Notes: generated from the letters alone by a model not told the origin. A DNA stretch of 64,000 nucleotides from an uncultured Latescibacterota bacterium (GCA_951812755.1 OX638329.1:853339-917338); one strand, 5' to 3'. Positions 46,001-61,000 are shown, numbered from the stretch's first letter. Program-made: numbers and translations.

Positions 46001-49000
46001 ATCTATCGTCAGTGTTGTCGGATCCACCTTCACGCTGCGTGTGTCGTTGTCGGTGATGGTTCCCGTAGCTGAGGCCGTGGCAATCGTCGCGTTCTGTGCA
46101 TTGCTCAGGGTTATGGCGAAGGTCTCGTTCGCCTCGTCTATGTCGTCGTCCTCTATTGTCACGCTGATGGTCTGCGCGTCCGTGCTGTTTTCAGGGAAGG
46201 TCAGGGTGCCGTTGGCTGCTGTGTAGTCCGAGCCAGCTTCCGCCGTGCCGTCCGAGGTTGCCCACGTCACGGTTATGGCATTGCTGCTGGCCACGCTCAA
46301 GGTCACTTTGAAGGTTACGCTTCCGTCGTCCTCATCTGCACTTGCATCGGCAATGCTCAACGTTGGTGTGTCGGTCTCTGTGATGGTGACTACGACATTG
46401 GAGGCGGTCTCGCCGGTGTAGTCCCCGCCGCTGACTGTGTGCGTGAGTGTCACGACATCATCTACTACCGCGTCGTTGTCTTCGGCTGCGGTGACTGTGA
46501 CGGTTTGTGCTGTGTTCCAGTTACCCGTCGAGAAGGTCAGTGATGTTTTATCTACCGATACGTCCGTGTTCTGTGGGACGCTGACTGTTACCGTCACATT
46601 TGCGGTGGGCTGTGAGGTCAGAACTACTGTGTAGGTGTCGTCGTCGCCTTCATCTATCGTCAGTGTTGTCGGATCCACCTCCACGCTGCGTTCATCGTCA
46701 TCGGTGATTGTTCCGGTCGCCTCAAGCGTCGCTTCCCCGCCGGACAGGGTTGCGTTTTGTGGGTTGCTCAGGGTTATGGTGAAGGTCTCGTTCGCTTCGT
46801 CTATATTGTCGTCGGAGATTGTGATGCTGATGGTCTGCGCGTCCGTGCTGTTTTCAGGGAAGGTCAGCGTGCCGTTGGCTGCTGTGTAATCCTCTCCTGC
46901 GGTCGCTGTGCCGTCCGAGGTTGCCCATGTCACGGTTATGGCATTGCTGCTGGCGGTACTCAGATTTACGGTGAAGGTCACGCTTCCGTCGGCCTCATTC
47001 GCATCGGCATTGTCTATGCTCAGCGTTGGCGTGTCCTTTTCCACTATCGTCACTTCGACGCTCGCTGGTTCAGCGTTGTAGTCCCCACCCGTGGCCGAGT
47101 GCGTCAGGGTTACCGCCGCATCTGCCACTGCGTCGTTGTCCTGGGCTGCGGTGACTGTGACTGTCTGTGCTGTGTTCCAGTCGTCCGCGGTGAAGGTCAG
47201 CGATGTCTTATCTACCGAGACATCCGTCCCTGTCGGCACGCTCACGCTCACGGTCACAGTCGCTGTTGGCTGTGAGGTCAGGACCGCCTCGTAGGTCGCG
47301 TTGCCACCTTCCGGCACGTTCAATTTTTCAGGTGTTACGCTCACGCTGCGTGTGTCGTTGTCGGTGATCGTTCCGGTGGCTGAGGCTGTGGTAATTGTCG
47401 CGTTCTGCGGGTTGCTCAGGGTTATGGTGAAGGTTTCGTTTTCTTCATCTATATTGTCGTCGGAGATTGTGATGCTGATGGTCTGGCTCAATGCACTCCC
47501 AGGGCTGAATGTCAGGGTGCCGTTGGCTGCTGTGTAGTCCGAGCCAGCTTCTGCCGTGCCGTCCGAGGTTGCCCACGTCACGGTTATGGCATTGCTGCTG
47601 GGCACGCTCAGGGTCACTTTGAAGGTTACGCTTCCGTCGTCCTCATCTGCACTTGCATCCGCAATGCTCAACGTTGGTGTGTCGGTCTCTGTGATGGTGA
47701 CTACGACATTGGAGGCGGTCTCACTGTTGTAGTCGCCCGTGCTGCTGACTGTATGGGTGAGCGTTACGTCCGCATCCACCGCTGCGTCGTCGTCCTGTGC
47801 TGCGGTGACTGTGACGGTTTGTGCTGTGTTCCAGTTACCCGTCGTGAAGGTCAGCGATGTCTTATCTGTTGATACGTCCGTGTTCTGTGGGACGTTCACC
47901 GCCACGGTCACGGTTGCCGTTGGCTGTGAGGTCAGGACGACGGTGTAGGTGTCGTTGTCGCCCTCTTCCACTGTCAGTGTTGTCGGATCCACCTCCACGC
48001 TGCGTTCATCGTCATCGGTGATCGTTCCGGTCGCCTCAAGCGTCGCCTCCCCGCCGGACAGGGTTGCGTTTTGTGGGTTGCTCAGGGTTATGGTGAAGGT
48101 CTCGTTTTCTTCATCTATATTGTCGTCGGAGATTGTGATGCTGATGGTCTGCGCGTCCGTGCTGTGCGCCGGGAACGTCAGGGTGCCGCTCGCTGCGGTG
48201 TAATCCGTTCCTGCGGTTGCTGTGCCATCACTGGTTGCCCACGTCACGGTTATGGCATTGCTGCTGGCCACGCTCAGGTTCACCGTGAAGGTCACGCTGC
48301 CGGCGTCCTCATCTGCGTTTGCATCACCTATGCTCAGCGTTGGCGTGTCCTTTTCCACTATCGTCACTTCGACGCTCGCTGGTTCAGCGTTGTAGTCCCC
48401 GCCCGTGGCTGAGTGCGTCAGGGTTACCGCCGCATCTGCTATTGCGTCGTTGTCTTCGGCTGCGGTGACTGTGACGGTCTGTGCTGTGTTCCAGTCGTCT
48501 GCCGTGAAGGTCAGCGATGTTTTATCTGTTGATACGTCCGTGTTCTGCGGTACGCTGACTGTTACCGTCACAGTCGCTGTCGGCTGTGAGGTCAGGACGA
48601 CTGTGTAGGTCTCGTCGTCGCCCTCATCTATCGTCAGTGTTGTCGGATCCACCTTCACGCTGCGTGTGTCGTTGTCGGTGATGGTCCCCGTAGCTGAGGC
48701 CGTGGCAATCGTCGCGTTTTGTGCATTGCTCAACGTCACGGCGAAGGTCTCGTTCGCTTCGTCTATGTCGTCGTCCTCTATTGTCACGCTGATGGTCTGC
48801 GCGTCCGTGCTGTTTTCAGGGAAGGTCAGGGTGCCGTTGGCTGCTGTGTAGTCCGAGCCAGCTTCCGCCGTGCCGTCCGAGGTTGCCCACGTCACGGTTA
48901 TGGCATTGCTGCTGGGCACGCTCAGGGTCACTTTGAAGCTCACGCTTCCGTCGTCCTCATCTGCACTTGCATCGGCAATGCTCAACGTTGGTGTGTCGGT

Positions 49001-52000
49001 CTCTGTGATGGTGACTACGACATTGGAGGCTGTCTCACTGTTGTAGTCGCCCGTGCTGCTGACTGTATGGGTGAGGGTTACGTCCGCATCCACCGCTGCG
49101 TCGTTGTCTTCGGCCGCGGTGACTGTGACGGTTTGTGCTGTGTTCCAGTCACCCGTAGTGAAGGTCAGCGATGTCTTATCTGTTGATACGTCCGTGTTCT
49201 GTGGGACGTTCACCGCCACGGTCACGGTCGCCGTTGGCTGTGAGGTCAGGACGACGGTGTAGGTGTCGTTGTCGCCCTCTTCCACTGTCAGTGTTGTCGG
49301 ATCCACCTCCACGCTGCGTTCATCGTCATCGGTGATCGTTCCGGTCGCCTCAAGCGTCGCCTCCCCGCCGGACAGGGTTGCGTTTTGTGGGTTGCTCAGG
49401 GTTATGGTGAAGGTCTCGTTCGCTTCATCTATATTGTCGTCGGAGATTGTGATGCTGATGGTCTGTGCGTCCGTGCTGTGCGCCGGGAACGTCAGGGTGC
49501 CGCTCGCTGCGGTGTAATCCGTTCCTGCGGTTGCTGTGCCATCACTGGTTGCCCACGTCACGGTTATGGCATTGCTGCTGGCCACGCTCAGGTTCACCGT
49601 GAAGGTTACGCTTCCGTCGTCCTCATTCGCATCGGCATTGTCTATGCTCAGCGTTGGCGTGTCCTTTTCCACTATCGTCACTTCGACGCTCGCTGGTTCA
49701 GCGTTGTAGTCCCCACCTGTAGCTGAGTGCGTCAGGGTTACCGCCGCATCTGCCAAAGCGTCGTTGTCTTCGGCTGCGCTGACGGTTACTGTTTGTGCTG
49801 TGTTCCAGTCGTCCGCTGTGAAGATCAGCGATGTCTTATCTACCGATACGTCCGTCCCTGTCGGCACGTTCACGCTTACGGTCACGGTTGCTGTTGGCTG
49901 TGAGGTCAGGACCGCCTCATAGGTTGCGTTGCCACCTTCCGGCACGTTCAATTTTTCAGGCGTTACGCTCACGCTGCGTGTGTCGTCATCCTGAATCGTT
50001 CCAGTTGCTGAGGCTGTGGCAATTGTCGCGTTTTGTGGGTTGCTCAGGGTTATGGTGAAGGTCTCGTTTTCTTCATCTATGTCGTCATTCGCTATCGTCA
50101 CGCTGAACGTCTGCGATGTCGTGTTGGGCGCAAAGGTCAGCGTGCCGCTCGCTGACGTGTAGTCCGAGCCGGCTTTCGCTGTGCCATCAGTGGTTTCGTA
50201 TGAGACCTGTACTGTCTGCTCGCTTGCCTTGTCCAGCGTCACCTCAAAAGAGAATGTGCCAGCATCTTCCGGTGCAGCAACGCCATTTATCGATACTGCT
50301 GGTTGCTCTTCATTCTTCCCTTGCCAAAATACCGTCACCGTCACCTCGTCCGATTCCACCCCGTCCAGGGTCGCCGTGGCTTTGTTCACCACCTGCGATA
50401 CATCCACGTCCGCCTGCACCACGGTGTATGAACCCGTACACGTCAGGCTCGTCCCGGAACCCAGACCACCGGCGGGAACCGCAGGACAGGTGATGCCCGA
50501 AGCCGGGATTTTGTCGTCTGTGATTGCCAATGTGCCGGTCAAGGTCACTGTGCCGCTGTTGGTCACCTTGTAGCTGTAAGCGATCTGATTCCCGACGCTA
50601 CTAAAACTCGTCGCCGTTGTCGTCTTGCCCAGGGTCAGTGCCTTTTCCTGCGCCACTGTTGTCGTCTGACTCGCCGTCTGGTCGCTGAGCCCTGTGGCAG
50701 TGGCGGTGACCGTGTTGGTCACTTCTCCGGCATCTACGTTGGCCTGTGTCACTGTGTAGTTGCCGCTCAGTTCGCATTTTTCGTCCAGGTTGAGTGAGGC
50801 GCATGCCACTCCGGCACTGTTCACGAGCAGGTCGCTTATTGTTACATTTGTCAACGGTACGTTGCCGCTGTTTATAGCTGTCGCCGTGTAGCTCAGGAGG
50901 TCTCCGAGTGTTATGTCGCCTGAATTATCGACGTCATTGTGGTTGGGTGCTTCAAATGTGAGGGTGAGTTCTGGCGTTGGTGTGTCGGTTTCGGTGATGG
51001 TGACCACGACGTTTGAGGCGGTTTCGCTGTTGTAGTCGCCGCCGCTGACTGTGTGTGTGATGGTTACGGCATCATCCGCTACTGCGTCGTTGTCTTCGGC
51101 TGCGGTGACTGTGACGGTCTGTGCTGTGTTCCAGTTACCCGTTGTGAAGGTCAGTGATGTCTTATCTACAGATACATCCGTGTTCTGTGGCACGCTGACC
51201 GTCACCGTCACATTTGCGGTGGGCTGTGAGGTCAGAACTACTGTGTAGGTGTCGTCGTCACCTTCATTTACTGTCAGGGTTGTCGGATCCACCGTCACGC
51301 TGCGCTCATCGTCGTCGGTGATGGTTCCGGTCGCCGCCAGCGTCGCCTCCCCGCCGGACAGGGTTGCGTTCTGTGGGTTGCTCAGGGTTATGGTGAAGGT
51401 CTCGTTCGCCTCGTCTATGTCGTCGTCCTCTATTGTCACGCTGATGGTCTGCGCGTCCGTGCTGTTTTCAGGGAAGGTCAGGGTGCCGTTGGCTGTGGTG
51501 TAGTCCGTTCCTGCGGTCGCTGTGCCATCACTGGTTGCCCACGTCACGGTCACGGCGTTGCTGCTGGCCGTACTCAGATTCACCGTGAAGGTCACGCTGC
51601 CGTCGTCCTCATTTGCATCGGCATTGTCTATGCTCAGCGTTGGCGTGTCCTTTTCCACTATCATCACCTCGACGCTCGCTGGTTCAGCGTTGTAGTCCCC
51701 GCCCGTGGCTGAGTGCGTCAGGGTTACCGCCGCATCTGCTATTGCGTCGTTGTCCTGGGCTGCGCTGACTGTGACGGTCTGTGCTGTGTTCCAGTCGTCT
51801 GCCGTGAAGGTCAGACTTGTTTGATCTACAGACACGTCTGTGTTCTGCGGTACGCTGACTGTTACCGTCACGGTCGCTGTTGGCTGTGAGGTCAGGACCG
51901 CCTCGTAGGTCGCGTTGCCACCCTCCGGCACGTTCAATTTTTCAGGTGTTACGCTCACGCCGCGTGTGTCGTCGTCGGTGATGGTTCCGGTCGCCTCAAG

Positions 52001-55000
52001 CGTCGCTTCCCCGCCGGACAGGGTTGCGTTCTGTGCATTGCTCAGGGTCGCGGTGAAGGTCTCGTTCGCTTCATCTATATCATCGTCGCTGATTGTGACG
52101 CTGATGGTCTGGCTCAAGGCGCCCCCAGAGCTGAAGGTCACGCTGCCATTGGTCATGGCTGTGTAGTCCGAGCCGGCCGTGGCTGTGCCGTCCGAGGTTG
52201 CCCATGTCGCTGTTACTTCATTGCTGCTGGGCACGTTCAGGGTTACGGTGAAGCTCACGCTTCCGTCGGCCTCATTCGCAGTGGCATCGGCAATGCTCAG
52301 CGTTGGTGTGTCGGTCTCTGTGATGGTGACTACGACGTTGGAGGCGGTCTCGCCGTTATAGTCACCTGTGCTGCTGATTGTATGGGTGAGCGTTACGTCC
52401 GTATCCACCACTGCATCGTTGTCTTCGGCTGCACTGACTGTGACGGTCTGCGCCGTGTTCCAGTCGTCCGCGGTGAAGGTCAGCGATGTCTTATCTACCG
52501 ATACGTCCGTGTTCTGTGGCACGCTCACTGTTACCGTCACGTTCGCGGTCGGCTGCGATTTCAGCACCACCTCGTAGGTCTCATCGTCGCCCTCCTCCAC
52601 TGTCAGGGACGTCGGCGTTACGTTCACGCCGCGTTCGTCGTCGTCGGTGATGGTCACTGTCGCGCTTTCCACTGTCAGGCCATCCGCGGTTCCAGATACT
52701 GTGACCGTCTCGTTTGTCTCCACTACCGCGTCATTCACCGGCGTCAGCGTGAAGGTCCCGCTGCCGCTTGTCTGTCCCGCGGCGATGGTTACAGTGAAGT
52801 TCGATACCGACGCGAAGTCCGACGCCGAGGCGGTGCCTGATCCTACCGATACGGTTACCTGCGTGGCCACGATGCGCGTCGCCTGATCCAGTGTCGCGGT
52901 CACTGTCACTTCTGCGCCACTCGCTCCGATATCCTCCGCCACTGTCATCGGGTTCACCGCCAGCGTGACCTTCGTCGAGGCTGTTTCGTCGTCATCTACC
53001 GTCACCGTCACCTTGGACGCCGCTATATGCATATAGTCGCCTCCCAGTACCCGATGTATCAGTTCGGCGCGCTCATTGTTTGCGTCCGTGTCCTCGACCG
53101 CGGTCACTGTCACTGTCTGTGCTATGTGCCAGTCGTCGGCGTCGAATTCCAGGCTGACCGGATCAACAGTCACGCCGACAATCGTACTTTTATCTACGTT
53201 GACCGTCACCGTAGCGGTCGGCTCGCTGTTCAACACGATCGAATACATCTTGGACGGGCCACCCTCGACAAGTGATAGCGAGGTCGGCGTCACCAGCACC
53301 CGATGCGTGTCGTCATCCTGAATCGTTCCAGTTGCTGAGGCTGTGGCAATCGTCGCGTTCTGTGGGTTGCTCAGGGTTACGGTGAAGGTTTCGTCATTTT
53401 CATCTATGTCGTCATTTTCTATGGTCACTCTGATGGTCTGCGATGTGGTGTTGGGCGCAAAGGTCAGTGTGCCGCTCGCTGCGGTGTAGTCCGAGCCGGC
53501 TTTCGCTGTGCCATCAGTGGTTTCGTATGAGACCTGCACTGTCTGCTCGCTTGCCTTGTTCAGTGTCACCTCGAAAGGGAATGTGCCTCCATCCTCCGGA
53601 CTAAGAACACCACTCATCGACATCGACGGAATGTCCGTTATAACCTGCGGGCGCGTCACCCTCACCGTCGCTTCGTTGGATTCCACCCCGTCCAGGGTCG
53701 CCGTGGCTTTGTTCACCACCTGCGATACATCCACGTCCGCCTGCACCACGGTGTATGAACCCGTACACGTCAGGCTCGTCCCGGAACCCAGACCACCGGC
53801 GGGAACCGCAGGACAGGTGATGCCCGAAGCCGGGATTTTGTCGTCTGTGATTGCCAATGTGCCGGTCAAGGTCACTGTGCCGCTGTTGGTCACCTTGTAG
53901 CTGTAAGCGATCTGATTCCCGACGCTACTAAAACTCGTCGCCGTTGTCGTCTTGCCCAGGGTCAGTGCCTTTTCCTGCGCCACTGTTGTCGTCTGACTCG
54001 CCGTCTGGTCGCTGAGCCCTGTGGCAGTGGCGGTGACCGTGTTGGTCACTTCGCCAGCATCTACGTTGGCCTGTGTCACTGTGTAGTTGCCGCTCAATTC
54101 GCATTTTTCGTCCAGGTTGAGTGAGGCGCATGCCACTCCGGCACTGTTCACGAGCAGGTCGCTTATTGTTACATTTGTCAACGGTACGTTGCCGCTGTTT
54201 GTGGCTGTCGCCGTGTAGCTGAGCAGGTCTCCGAGTGTTATGTCGCCAGAATTATCGACGTCATTGTGGTTGGGTGCTTCAAATGTGAGGGTGAGTTCTG
54301 GCGTTGATGTGTCGGTCTCTGTGATGGTGACCACGACGTTTGAGGCGGTTTCGCTGTTGTAGTCGCCGCCGCTGACTGTGTGTGTGATGGTTACGGCATC
54401 GTCCGCTACCGCGTCGTTGTCTTCGGCTGCGCTGACTGTGACGGTCTGTGCTGTGTTCCAGTTACCCGTTGTGAAGGTCAGCGATGTTTTATCTACCGAT
54501 ACGTCCGTGTTCTGTGGCACGCTGACCGTCACCGTCACGTTTGCGGTGGGCTGTGAGGTCAGAACTACTGTGTAGGTGTCGTCGTTGCCCTCATTTACTG
54601 TCAGGGTGGTCGGCGTCACTGTCACGTTGCGCTCATCGTCGTCGGTGATCGTTCCGGTCACCTCAAGCGTTTCTTCCCCGCCTGCCAGCGTCGCGTTCTG
54701 CGCATCGCTCAGGGTTATGGTGAAGGTCTCGTCCGCTTCGTCTATGTCGTCGTCGCTGATGGTTACGCTGATGGTCTGCGATGTGGTGCTGTGCGCCGGG
54801 AAGGTCAGCGTGCCCTCCCCTGACGTGTAATCCTCTCCCGCTATGGCTGTCCCATCATCGGTTATCCACATCACTGCTACGGCGTTGCTGCTGGCTACGC
54901 TCAGGGTCACGGTGAAGGTTATAGTCCCGGCGTCCTCATCTGCATCTACATTGTCTATGCTCAGCGTTGGTGTGTCCTTCTCCACTATCGTCACTTCGAC

Positions 55001-58000
55001 GCTCGCTGGTTCAGCGTTGTAGTCCCCGCCCGTGGCTGAGTGTGTCAGGGTTACCGCCGCATCTGCCAAAGCGTCGTTGTCCTGGGCTGCGCTGACTGTG
55101 ACGGTCTGTGCTGTGTTCCAGTCGTCCGCTGTGAAGGTCAGTGATGTCTTATCTACCGATACGTCCGTCTCTGTCGGCACGCTCACGCTCACGGTCACGG
55201 TTGCGGTCGGCTGTGAGGTCAGGACCGCCTCATAGGTTGCGTTGCCACCTTCCGGCACGTTCAATTTTTCAGGTGTTACGCTCACGCCGCGTGTGTCGTC
55301 GTCGGTGATCGTTCCGGTGGCCGAGGTCTCGGCAATCGTCGCGTTTTGCGGGTTGCTCAGGGTTATGGTGAAGGTCTCGTTCGCTTCGTCTATGTCATCG
55401 TCGCTGATTGTGACGCTGATGGTCTGGCTCAATGTGCCCTGTCTGAAGGTCAGGCTGCCATTGGTCACGGCTGTGTAGTCCGAGCCGGCCGTGGCTGTGC
55501 CGTCCGAGGTTGCCCATGTCGCTGTCACGGTCTGGCTACTCTCGATGTTCAAGCTCACCGTGAAGGTCACGCTGCTGTCGTCCTCATCTGCGCTTGCATC
55601 CGCAATGCTCAGCGTTGGTGTGTCGGTCTCTGTGATGGTGACTACGACGTTGGAGGCGGTCTCGCCACTGTAGTCGCCTGTGCTGCTGATTGTATGGGTG
55701 AGCGTTACGTCCGCATCTGCCACTGCGTCGTCGTCTTCGGCCGCACGCACCGTCACTATCTGCGCCATCCTCCAATTCGACGGCGTAAACGTCAGGCTTG
55801 TCTGATCTACCGATACGTCCGTGTTCTGTGGTACCACGCCCACGCTCACGGTCACGTTCGCCGTCGGCTGTGAGGTCAGAACGATTGTGTAGGTGTCGTC
55901 GTCGCCCTCTTCCACTGTCAGGGAGGTCGGCGTTACGTTCACGCCGCGGTCGTCGTCATCCAGGATCGACATCGTCGCGCTTTCCACTGTCAGGCCATCC
56001 GCGGTTCCCGACACTATGACCGTCTCGTTTGTCTCCTCCACTGCGTCGTTCACTGGCTTCAGCGTGAAGGTCCCGCTGCCACTCGTCTGTCCCGCGGCGA
56101 TGGTTACAGTGAAGTTCGCCACCGCCGCGAAGTCCGACGCCGAGGCCGTGCCAGCCCCTACCGATACGGTCACTTCTGTCGTCACCGTGCGCGTCGCCTG
56201 GTTCAGCATTGCGGTCACCGTCACCGCCTGCCCCCCCGTTCCCACATCCTCTGTCACCAGCGTCGGGCTGACCGCCAACGTCACCTTCATCGAAGCCGTC
56301 TCGTCGTCCTCCACTGCCACTGTCACGTCGTCCGCTTCCACGTTATTGGCTCCGTAGTCCCCGCCTCTGACCACATGCTCGATGGTCGCCGCGTCATTCT
56401 CTGCGTCGGTGTCCTGCTCTGCGCTGACCGTTACCGTCTGTGCCGTGCTCCAGTCGTTGGCCGTGAAGGTCAGACTCGCTGGCAAAATCTTCACATCGTC
56501 GTCCGAACCGGCTGCCTTCGTGATCCCCAGCGTTACGTCCGCCGTTGGCTGTGAGGTCAGAACCACTGTATAGGTGTCGTCGTCGCCCTCATCTATTGTC
56601 AGGGTTGTCGGACCGACCGTCACATCCCGCGTGTCGTCATCGGTGATCGTTCCGGTTACCGCAAGCGTCGATTGACCACCGGCCAGCACTGCATTCTGCA
56701 CATTGCCCAGCGTCACTGTGAAGGTCTCGTTCGCTTCGTCTATGTCATCGTCGTCGATGGTGATGCTGATGGTCTGCGCGTCCGTGCTGTGCGCCGGGAA
56801 CGTCAGGGTGCCGTTGGCTGCTGTGTAATCCTCTCCTGATGTGGCTGTCCCATCACTGGTCGTCCACGCCACGGTCACGGCATTGCTGCTGGCCGTGCTC
56901 AGGGTCACGGTGAATACCATTGAACCGGCATTCTCAGCAGCGCTTGCATCACCTGTGCTCAGCGTTGGTGTGTCCTTTTCCACAATCATCACCTCGACGC
57001 TCGCTGGTTCAGCGTTGTAGTCCCCGCCCGTGGCTGAGTGTGTCAGGGTTACCGCCGCATCTGCCAAAGCGTCGTTGTCCTGGGCTGCGGTGACGGTTAC
57101 TGTCTGTGCTGTGTTCCAGTCGTCCGAGGTGAAGGTCAGTGATGTCTTATCTACCGATACGTCCGTGTTCTGCGGTACGCTGACTGTTACCGTCACGGTC
57201 GCTGTCGGCTGTGAGGTCAGGACCGCCTCATAGGTTGCGTTGCCACCCTCCGGCACGTTCAATTTTTCAGGCGTTACGCTCACGCCGCGTGTGTCGTCGT
57301 CGGTGATCGTTCCGGTGGCTGAGGCTGTGGTAATTGTCGCGTTTTGCGGGTTGCTCAGGGTTATGGTGAAGGTTTCGTTCGCTTCGTCTATGTCGTCATC
57401 GCTGATTGTGACGCTGATGGTCTGGCTCAATGTGCCCTGGCTGAAGGTCACGCTGCCACTGGTCACGGCTGTGTAGTCCGAGCCGGCCGTGGCTGTGCCG
57501 TCCGAGGTTGCCCATGTTACGGTTACTTCATTGCTGCTGGGCACGTTCAGGGTTATGGTGAAGCTCACGCTGCCGTCGGCCTCATCTGCGCTTGCATCCG
57601 CAATGCTCAGTGTCGGTGTGTTGGTCTCTGTGATCGTCACTTCAACATCGGAGGCTGTCTCGCCGGTGTAGTCGCCCCCACCGACCGAATGCGTGATGGT
57701 TACGGCATCATCTACTGCCGCGTCGTCGTCCTGGGCTGCGCTGACTGTGACGGTTTGTGCTGTGTTCCAGTCGTCCGCGGTGAAGGTTAGATTCGTCTTA
57801 TTTACCGATACGTCCGTGCCCTGTGGTGCGCCCACGCTCACGGTCACGTCCTCTGTCGGCTGTGAGGTCAGAACTACTGTGTAGGTGTCGTCGTCGCCCT
57901 CATCTATTGTCAGGGTTGTCGGACTCACCGTTACGCCGCGTGTGTCGTTGTCGGTGATTGTTCCGGTTGCCTCAAGCGTCGCCTCACCGCCGGTCAGGGT

Positions 58001-61000
58001 TGCGTTTTGTGCATTGCTCAGGGTTACGGTGAAGGTCTCGTTCGCTTCGTCTATGTCGTCATCGCTGATTGTGACGCTGATGGTCTGGCTCAAGGCACCC
58101 CCAGAGCTGAAGGTCACGCTGCCATTGGTCACGGCTGTGTAGTCCGAGCCAGCTTCCGCTGTACCATCACTGGTTGCCCACGCCACGGTCACCGCGTTGC
58201 TACTCGCCACACTCAGGGTCACGGTGAAGGTCATACTTCCGTCGTCCTCATCCGCGTTGGCATTGTCAATGCTCAGCGTTGGTGTGTCCTTTTCCACTAT
58301 TCTCACTTCGACGCTGCTCGCTGGTTCAGCGTTGTAGTCCCCGCCCGTGGCTGAGTGCGTCAGGGTTACCGCCGCATCTGCCACTGCGTCGGGGTCCTGG
58401 GCTGCGGTGACTGTGACGGTTTGTGCTGTGTTCCAGTCGTCCGCGGTGAAGGTCAGCGATGTCTTATCTGTTGATACGTCCATATTCTGCGGTACGCTGA
58501 CTGTTACCGTCACGTTTGCGGTGGGCTGCGATTTCAGCACTACTTCGTAGGTGTCGTCGTCGCCCTCCTCTATTGTCAGGGTTGTCGGATCTACCTCCAC
58601 GCCGCGTGTGTCGTTGTCGGTGATCGTTCCGGTTGCTGAGGCTGTGGCAATTGTCGCGTTTTGCGGGTTGCTCAGGGTCGCGGTGAAGGTCTCGTTCGCT
58701 TCGTCTATGTCGTCATCCGCTATGGTCACGCTGATGGTCTGGCTCAATGCACTCCCAGGGCTGAACGTCAGGGTGCCGTTGGCTGCTGTGTAGTCCGAGC
58801 CAGCTTCTGCCGTGCCGTCCGAGGTTGCCCATGTTACGGTTACTTCATTGCTGCTGGGCACGTTCAGGGTTATGGTGAAGCTCACGCTGCCGTCGTCCTC
58901 ATCCGCGTTTGCATCCGCAATGCTCAGTGTCGGTGTATTGGTCTCAGTGATCGTCACTTCAACATCGGAGGCGGTTTCGCCGGTGTAGTCTCCGCCGCTG
59001 ACTGTATGTGTGATCGTCACGGCATTATCCATTACCGCGTTGTCGTCCCCGGCTGCGGTGACTGTGACTGTCTGTGCTGTGTTCCAGTCGTCCGCGGTGA
59101 AGGTCAGCGATGTCTGATCTACCGATACGTCCATGTCCTGTGGTACGTTCACGCTTACGGTCACGGTCGCTGTTGGCTGCGAGGTCAGAACGACTGTGTA
59201 GGTGTCGTCGTCGCCCTCCTCTATTGTCAGGGCTGTCGGATCTACCTCCACGCCGCGTGTGTCGTTGTCGGTGATCGTTCCGGTTGCTGAGGCTGTGGCA
59301 ATCGTCGCGTTTTGTGCATTGCTCAGGGTCGCGGTGAAGGTTTCGTCGGCTTCGTCTATGTCGTCATCCGCTATCGTCACGCTGATGGTCTGGCTTAATG
59401 TGCCCTGGCTGAAGGTCAGGCTGCGATTGGTCACGGCTGTGTAGTCCGAGCCGGCCGTGGCTGTGCCGTCCGAGGTTGCCCACGTCACGGTTATGGCATT
59501 GCTGCTGGCGGTACTCAGATTTACGGTGAAGGTCACGCTTCCGTCGGCCTCATCTGCGCTTGCATCTGCAATGCTCAGTGTCGGCCTGTCGATTTCGGTG
59601 ATGGTGACCACGACGTTGGAGGCGGTCTCGCCGGTGTAGTCGCCGCCGCTGACCGTATGTGTGATCGTCACGGCATCGTCTGCCAATGCGTCGTTGTCCT
59701 GGGTTGCGCTGACCGTTACGGTCTGCGCTGTGTTCCAGTCGTCCGCAGTGAAGGTCAGCGATGTCTTATCTACCGATACGTCCGGGTCCTGTGGTACGTT
59801 CACGCTTACGGTCACGGTCGCTGTTGGCTGCGAGGTCAGAACGACTGTGTAGGTCTCGTCGTCGCCCTCCTCTATTGCCAGGGATGTCGGATCCACCTCC
59901 ACGCCGCGTGTGTCGTCGTCGGTGATTGTCCCGGTCGCCTCAAGCGTCGCTTCCCCGCCAGCCAGGGTTGCGTTCTGTGCGTTGCTCAGGGTCACGGTGA
60001 AGGTCTCGTTCGCTTCGTCTATGTCATCGTCGCTGATTGTGATGCTGATGGTCTGCGCGTCCGTGTTGTTGACCGGAAACGTCAGCGTGTTGTTGGCTGC
60101 GGTGTAGTCCGATCCCGCGGTTGCGGTTCCATTGCCAGTTGCCCACGACACGGTCACTGCGTTGCTACTCGCCACGCTCAGGCGTACGGTGAAGCTCACG
60201 CTGCCGGCATCCTCATCCGCATTGGCATCATCTATGCTCAGCGTCGGTGTGTCGGTCTCTGTGATCATTACTTTTACGTCTGCGGCGGTCTCGCCGGTGT
60301 AGTCTCCGCCGCTGACCGTATGTGTGATGGTTACGGCATCGTCCACCACTGCGTCGTTGTCTTCGGCCGCACTGACGGTGACGGTCTGCGCCGTGTTCCA
60401 GTTGTCCGCAGTGAAGGTCAGCGATGTCTTATCTACCGATACGTCCGTGTTCTGCGGTACGCGCACTGTTACCGTCACGTTTGCGGTTGGCTGCGATTTC
60501 AGCACTACCGTGTAGGGGTTGCTGCCCCCTTCGCTCACCATCAGGGAGGTCGGCGTCACGGTCACGCTGCGCGTATCGTTATCGGTGATGGTCACTGTCG
60601 CGCTCTCCACTGTCAGGCCGCCCAATGTCCCGCTTACTGTCACCGTTTCGCTTTCCTCATCTACATCGTCATCCACTGGCTTCAGTGTGAATGTCTCGCT
60701 TCCGCTCATCTGTCCCGCGGCGATGGTCACTGCGAAGGGCGTTACCGCCGCGAAGTCCGACGACGAGGCCGTGCCGGCTCCTACCGATACGGTCACTTCT
60801 GTCGCCGCCGTGCGCGGCGCCTGATCCAGCGTCGCGGTGACCGTCACTTCTGCGCCGCTCGCCCCCACGTCCTCCGCCACTGTCATCGGGTTCACCGCCA
60901 GCGTGACCTTCGTGGAGGTTGTTTCGTCGTCGTCCACCACCACTGTCACGTCGTCCGCCTCCGCGTTATTGTCCCCGTAGTCCCCGCCGCTGACCGCGTG

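Larger units (their letters stand above)
50181..55490 (-). repeat. higher-order duplication, offset 3,327 bp
   Basis: Segments from about 50181 to 52160 recur at an offset of exactly 3,327 bases (1,109 codons), for example 50601/53928, 51249/54576 and 51915/55242. Each unit includes a DUF11 block and several A+B domains. Confidence 0.85.
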
